DNA from: Acidimicrobiia bacterium
GTDB lineage: Bacteria > Actinomycetota > Acidimicrobiia > Spongiisociales > ZC4RG35
Reading direction: 5' to 3'
Length of the DNA: 35,626 nucleotides
Assembly (NCBI GenBank): GCA_009837815.1
Contig: VXSV01000007.1
Location: forward strand, 1 to 35,626
Part shown: positions 32,132-35,626 of the stretch, piece after piece
How positions within the stretch are numbered: position 1 is the first letter of the stretch
Layout: every line of letters begins with the position of its first letter
The notes under the pieces: model-generated
What the model was told of the DNA's origin: nothing
Database searches by the model: none
What the model saw: only the letters and a program-made list of their open reading frames with translations
Position numbers and translations under genes: made by a program

Positions 32132-32992
32132 CTAGGTTACCGCCTCGATGGGCACCGGGCCGTGGGAAAACAATTCCGCTCCCACCGCCGCCGACGCCAG
32201 CCCCTCTGCTTCCCGTGCGGCCCCGGCCGCTTCCTCTGCGTCCACAAAGAAGGAAAAGAGCGAGGAGCCGCTGCCTGACATGGCCACCGGCCTTTCCCAC
32301 TGCCCGGCCACAGCCTCGACCAGGTCTCCGAGGTCCGGGCGAAGCCGCAGAGCAGCCGGAGTCAAGTCATTGCGGATCGGCGTCGAACGGCGCAGGGCGG
32401 GAGGCAGGTACCGAGAGGGAAACTCCCGCCCCCGCGGTTCGGACAGATCATCCCACATCCTGTAAACATCGGATGTCAGTAGCGGGAATGGGGGCACAAC
32501 CACCGCCACCGCAAACCCGGACAGTCCGGGCAGTCGTGCGACTCTTTCGCCAAACCCTTCCGCCCACACGGTTCCTCCCAGCAGAGCGGCCGGAACATCC
32601 GATCCGATCGAAGCCGCCGCGATCCGCAGCTTCTCGGAGGAAACGCCGAGCAAATCCCCCAAAGCGATGAGCGCCGCGGCCGCGTCGGCGCTCCCTCCAC
32701 CCAGTCCCGCCCCGACCGGAAGGCGTTTTTTGAGGGTGATCCGGAGTGGGGGACGCTTCACCCCAGCCTCCTTCTCCAAGGCGGAGACCGCCTTCCACAC
32801 CAGGTTGTCGCCCCGGTCGGGAAGGTCGGCGCCTTCGATCTCCAGTCGGTCTTCTTCTCCCTCTACCACGGTCAGCCGATCACACCAGTCGATGGTCTGG
32901 ATGAGGGATCGGACGGGGTGAAGCCCGGAAGCCGATCTGGACCCGACCATCAGAGTGAGGTTCACCTTGGCCGGCGCAAGCCAGACGCTCAT
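32132..32992 (-). CDS. ispE: 4-diphosphocytidyl-2-C-methyl-D-erythritol kinase
   Basis: GHMP kinase of the non-mevalonate isoprenoid pathway, phosphorylating CDP-methylerythritol; 286 aa from ATG 32992 (overlapping the rsmA stop, ATGA). The N-terminal LAPAKVNLTLMV, the ATP-binding LPVGAGLGGGSADAAAAL and GSDVPAALLGGT are clear. The usual GYH of the substrate region is GLH. SGSGSSLF near the C-terminus closes the GHMP pattern. Neighbours rsmA, tatD and rsmI match the widespread rsmI-tatD-rsmA-ispE order. Confidence 0.95.
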   Translation of the reverse strand: MSVWLAPAKVNLTLMVGSRSASGLHPVRSLIQTIDWCDRLTVVEGEEDRLEIEGADLPDRGDNLVWKAVSALEKEAGVKRPPLRITLKKRLPVGAGLGGGSADAAAALIALGDLLGVSSEKLRIAAASIGSDVPAALLGGTVWAEGFGERVARLPGLSGFAVAVVVPPFPLLTSDVYRMWDDLSEPRGREFPSRYLPPALRRSTPIRNDLTPAALRLRPDLGDLVEAVAGQWERPVAMSGSGSSLFSFFVDAEEAAGAAREAEGLASAAVGAELFSHGPVPIEAVT

Positions 32993-33822
32993 CCCGATGA
33001 CTCCCAACCGCCTGCGACCCCTGCCAGCCTCAGGAAGTCGGCGGGCCGAAGCGACTCGGGGCGCTCTTCGGGGCAGATGTCCGCCGCGGCCAGGATCTGT
33101 TCGGGGGAAGGCAGAACCGACTCCAGGGATCGACGGAGCATCTTGCGACGCTTTCGGAAGGCGCCGGCCGCCAGGGAGATTGCCACGGCGGTGTCGGGAT
33201 GCGGACGGATCCGGTCCAACACCACAACCGAAGAAAACACTTCCGGGCGGGGAAAGAACACTTGGGGAGGCACGTCGAACGCCCGGCGGGCGGAGGTGTG
33301 AAGACCTGCGATAACCGAGGGGAGGCCAAAGTCCCGGCCGGAAGGAGACGCCACAATCCGAGCGGCCACTTCACGCTGCAGCATCACCACGAACCGGGCA
33401 ATTGAAGAAACGTTCTGGACCATCTCCAAGAGGAGCGACGTGCCCACACCGTAGGGCAGGTTGGAGACCATCGTCCAGTCCTCGCCGTCGAGGGCGGTGT
33501 TCCAATCCACCGCCAGGGCGTCCTCCATTCGTGTCTCAACGCTTCCGGCATGGCCCGCCAGCGTCTCCGCCAGGACCGGGCCGAGACGCCGATCGATCTC
33601 GTAGCAGACCACCCGGGCGCCGGTATCAGCCAGTGCCGCGGTGAGATTGCCAACCCCCGCTCCCACTTCCAGAACCCGGCGCCCGGGGCCGATCCCGGCG
33701 GTCTTCACGATCTTTCCCACCAGGTTGGCGTCCACCAGAAAATGCTGTCCCAACCGCCGCGACGGCCTCACGCCGTGGCGGCGCAGCAGGTCGGAGATCC
33801 GGGAGGGGGTGAAGTTGCTCAA
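32989..33822 (-). CDS. rsmA: 16S rRNA dimethyladenosine transferase (KsgA)
   Basis: SAM-dependent enzyme making two adjacent N6-dimethyladenosines in helix 45 of 16S rRNA; 277 aa. I start it at TTG 33822, which overlaps the tatD stop (TTGA), giving (M)SNFTPSRISDLLRRHGVRPSRRLGQHFLVD. Motif I is VLEVGAGVGNLTAAL, the catalytic motif is NLPYGVGTSLL, and the C-terminal helical domain ends LRPADFLRLAG. The upstream in-frame part of the ORF-track entry overlaps tatD and is a shadow. The ATGA overlap at its end couples it to ispE. Confidence 0.94.
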   Translation of the reverse strand: MSNFTPSRISDLLRRHGVRPSRRLGQHFLVDANLVGKIVKTAGIGPGRRVLEVGAGVGNLTAALADTGARVVCYEIDRRLGPVLAETLAGHAGSVETRMEDALAVDWNTALDGEDWTMVSNLPYGVGTSLLLEMVQNVSSIARFVVMLQREVAARIVASPSGRDFGLPSVIAGLHTSARRAFDVPPQVFFPRPEVFSSVVVLDRIRPHPDTAVAISLAAGAFRKRRKMLRRSLESVLPSPEQILAAADICPEERPESLRPADFLRLAGVAGGWESSG

Positions 33823-34610
33823 CCGGGTCCCCCCTCTGGGACCCCGAAGGTCTGCTGCGCCGTGGCTGTGGTGATGCGAGCGACTTCGGCGGCCTCCATT
33901 CCCCATACCCGGGCCAGGGCTTGGCCCACCAGAGCGACCCAGGCCGGTTCGTTGGGCTCTCCCCGGTGAGGCGGCGGGGCGAGATAGGGCGTGTCGGTCT
34001 CCACCATCCCCCTGGAGGGGGGGACGATCTCCGCACCTCTCCTCACCGTGTCGCCGGTCGGAAAGGCGACCGGACCGGCAAAGGAGAACCTCACGCCCAG
34101 GTCGAGGAAACGCCTGGTCCAGCGAGGTCCGCCGGTCCAGCAGTGCATCACCGCCGCCGGACCTGCTCCGGTTTCCTCCAGCAGTCGGTGGACTTCGGAA
34201 AAGGCGTCCCGGCAATGCACCACCAGGGGTTTGCGGAGCCCCACGGCCAGCTCGATCTGGGATCGAAAGGCTTCCAACTGGTGCGTCCGGGCAGAAAGGT
34301 TCCGGTAGAAGTCCAGTCCGGTCTCTCCCACCGCTGCCGCTCTCCCCGCCAATTCCGCGACTTCCTCACCCTGCGACGACCATCGGCTCGCCTCATGCGG
34401 ATGAAGACCCACGGTGGCCACCACCCGGCCGGGATGCTCAGCCGCCAGCCGGACAGCCGATCGAGAGGACTCCAGATCCACCCCGGGAGCCACCACCCAC
34501 TCCACCGACGAAGCGCGCTCCAACAACTCTGTGGCAGGCCGCCGATCCAACTGCAGATGGCAGTGAGTGTCCACCCAGCGGACGCCGGCGGCGGTTCCCG
34601 ACATGGTCAC
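33819..34610 (-). CDS. tatD: TatD-family metal-dependent hydrolase
   Basis: Amidohydrolase-fold phosphodiesterase or DNase, 263 aa. Metal ligands are seen in VDTHCHLQL (13-21), AAVGETGLDFYR, VVHCRDAF, VMHCWTGG and MVETDTPYLAPPPHRGEPNEP. The start may be GTG 34610, which overlaps the rsmI stop (GTGA), or ATG 34604 with GGGGGTG in front; the second has the better ribosome site. Family members degrade DNA or act on other substrates, and the cellular job is not settled. Confidence 0.94.
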   Translation of the reverse strand: MTMSGTAAGVRWVDTHCHLQLDRRPATELLERASSVEWVVAPGVDLESSRSAVRLAAEHPGRVVATVGLHPHEASRWSSQGEEVAELAGRAAAVGETGLDFYRNLSARTHQLEAFRSQIELAVGLRKPLVVHCRDAFSEVHRLLEETGAGPAAVMHCWTGGPRWTRRFLDLGVRFSFAGPVAFPTGDTVRRGAEIVPPSRGMVETDTPYLAPPPHRGEPNEPAWVALVGQALARVWGMEAAEVARITTATAQQTFGVPEGGPG

Positions 34611-35464
34611 CCCCTGTTACCGTGCGCCGACTCATAGAGGTCCCGCCGGGGCACGCCCGTCAGGCGGGAAACCTCTCTCACCGCCGCCGAGGTGGAAAGC
34701 CCCTGGGCCACCAGGCGTCCCACGGCCTCGGTCGCCTCGCTCATCGGGAGGCTCTCGGCCACCTGTCCGCAGCCTGCCAACACCAGGGTGAACTCGCCCC
34801 GGGGTGGACGGGCGGTCCACCCTGCGAGCGCCTCCGACACCGAGCCCCGCCATATCTCCTCGTGGAGCTTGCTGAGTTCGCGGGCCACTGACACCGAACG
34901 GTCGCCCAGCCCCGCCCCTGCCAGGTCGGAGAGATCATCCACCAACCGGTGAGGAGAGGAGAAGAGCACCACCGTCTCCGCGGAGGAGGCCACCGCCCGG
35001 ATGCGCCGGGCGCGCCTCTCCCCCGAACGGGGCAGGAACCCCTCGAAGGAAAACCGGTTGGCGGGGAGTCCGGACACGGCCAGGGCGGCGGTCACCGCGC
35101 TGGGGCCCGGTATGACCGTGACCTGGGATCCCTGCCGGAGAGCCGCCCTCACCGCCGACAACCCGGGATCGGAGATGCCGGGCGTCCCCGCGTCGGTGAG
35201 CAGCGCCACGGTGTCCCCCGCCGCCAGCCTGCCGGCCAGTTCCGCTGTGCGGGTCGACTCATTACCGGCGAAGTAGGACCGGAGCGTCCGCGGCCGGACA
35301 CCTAGGGCGTCCAGTAATCGACCGGACCGCCGGGTGTCCTCGGCGTAGATGCAGTCCGCCTTGGAGAGGGCCTCGGCAAGCCGGGGCGGAGCGTCCCCCA
35401 GGTTTCCGAGCGGAGTGCCGCACAGGATCAGGAGCCCGGCCACGGCGAGACGTCTCCTTTCCAT
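34607..35464 (-). CDS. rsmI: 16S rRNA (cytidine-2'-O)-methyltransferase RsmI
   Basis: Tetrapyrrole-methylase-fold enzyme that methylates the ribose of C1402 in 16S rRNA; 285 aa. Motifs are ILCGTPLGNLGDAP, YAEDTRRSGRLLDALG, LLTDAGTPGISDPG, VIPGPSAVTAALAVSGL and LHEEIWRGS. ATG 35464 has GGAGG 6 nt upstream (CTGGAGGCTGTCATG), which supports it over the internal GTG 35443. It overlaps the 3' end of an upstream partial gene by about 37 nt and tatD by 4 nt. Confidence 0.95.
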   Translation of the reverse strand: MERRRLAVAGLLILCGTPLGNLGDAPPRLAEALSKADCIYAEDTRRSGRLLDALGVRPRTLRSYFAGNESTRTAELAGRLAAGDTVALLTDAGTPGISDPGLSAVRAALRQGSQVTVIPGPSAVTAALAVSGLPANRFSFEGFLPRSGERRARRIRAVASSAETVVLFSSPHRLVDDLSDLAGAGLGDRSVSVARELSKLHEEIWRGSVSEALAGWTARPPRGEFTLVLAGCGQVAESLPMSEATEAVGRLVAQGLSTSAAVREVSRLTGVPRRDLYESAHGNRG

Positions 35465-35626
35465 GACAGCCTCCAGCCCACATGGGGAGGAGCCCGGTCG
35501 CTCCGCAGTTCCAGTACCGCGGTCGCCTCCCTGAACACCACCAGCCCGCCGGGTCGGAGACTTCGCACCCCCACCACCCGCAGCGTTTTGTTCAGCCCCC
35601 CCGCCCCCAGCCCGGGCCCGCTGGGG
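35428..35626 (-). CDS. unidentified protein, C-terminal part only
   Basis: A minus-strand frame without its start enters at the right edge and reads LNKTLRVVGVRSLRPGGL, then VVFREATAVLELRSDRAPPH, ending WPGS at a stop at 35428. Third codon positions are GC-rich, as in the neighbouring genes, which supports coding. About 65 residues are visible, with no motif I can name. It overlaps the rsmI start, a compact arrangement in keeping with the run. A second open frame exists here, in phase with rsmI, so the call is tentative. Confidence 0.45.
   Translation of the reverse strand, partial: PSGPGLGAGGLNKTLRVVGVRSLRPGGLVVFREATAVLELRSDRAPPHVGWRLSWKGDVSPWPGS

Overview
The window is a GC-rich stretch of a bacterial chromosome, most likely from an actinobacterium (Actinomycetota), possibly an Acidimicrobiia-like lineage. 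The pointers are a WhiB iron-sulfur regulator, a DUF3107 protein, an InhA-like enoyl reductase, frequent GTG/TTG starts, very short gene overlaps and leaderless-looking promoters. The 16S fragment at the left edge is too short for me to place the organism more precisely. Almost all genes look like ordinary core chromosome. I see no phage, insertion sequence, integron or CRISPR array.

Layout. (1) 1-1781, minus: the 5' part of a 16S rRNA gene, its leader, and tyrS. (2) 2154-8838, plus: a tightly packed operon of HerA-like ATPase, SbcD (Mre11), SbcC (Rad50) and NurA-like nuclease. This is the gene set and order of the archaeal DNA end-resection operon, and it is the most notable system here. (3) 9089-15294, plus: an envelope and lipid run with an AlkK-like acyl-CoA ligase, a small membrane protein, FabI/InhA, an alpha/beta hydrolase, a membrane-anchored MurF-like ligase and a D-Ala-D-Ala ligase. 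(4) 15300-17748: an ammonium transporter (minus) and a polytopic membrane protein (plus, apparently leaderless). (5) 17765-24840, minus: infC-rpmI-rplT-trmH-pheS-pheT-argF-aag, a translation operon with a clear promoter and structured leader. infC starts at a non-standard ATC codon, and aag carries an apparent 1-nt frameshift at its 5' end. (6) 24850-26174, minus: a lumazine-synthase-like domain fused to two membrane segments, and an AhpD/CMD-family enzyme. (7) 26250-27719: glnA with a promoter and a strong terminator. (8) 27771-28531: tRNA-Arg(CCG), a whiB gene with a perfect CRP-type palindrome upstream, and a convergent DUF3107 gene. (9) 28532-29162: a 630-bp stretch without a convincing gene. 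(10) 29163-35626, minus: rsmI-tatD-rsmA-ispE-tRNA-Gln-glmU-prs-yjbQ, a housekeeping run with overlapping genes, plus the 3' end of an unidentified gene at the right edge.

How the parts work together. HerA-NurA with SbcCD would process DNA double-strand ends for recombination. FabI, GlmU, the MurF-like ligase and Ddl feed envelope synthesis. Amt and GlnA cover ammonium uptake and assimilation. The infC and rsmI runs supply initiation factor, ribosomal proteins, rRNA modification, aminoacylation, isoprenoid and PRPP synthesis.

All calls come from reading the sequence and the supplied ORF track; no database search was run.
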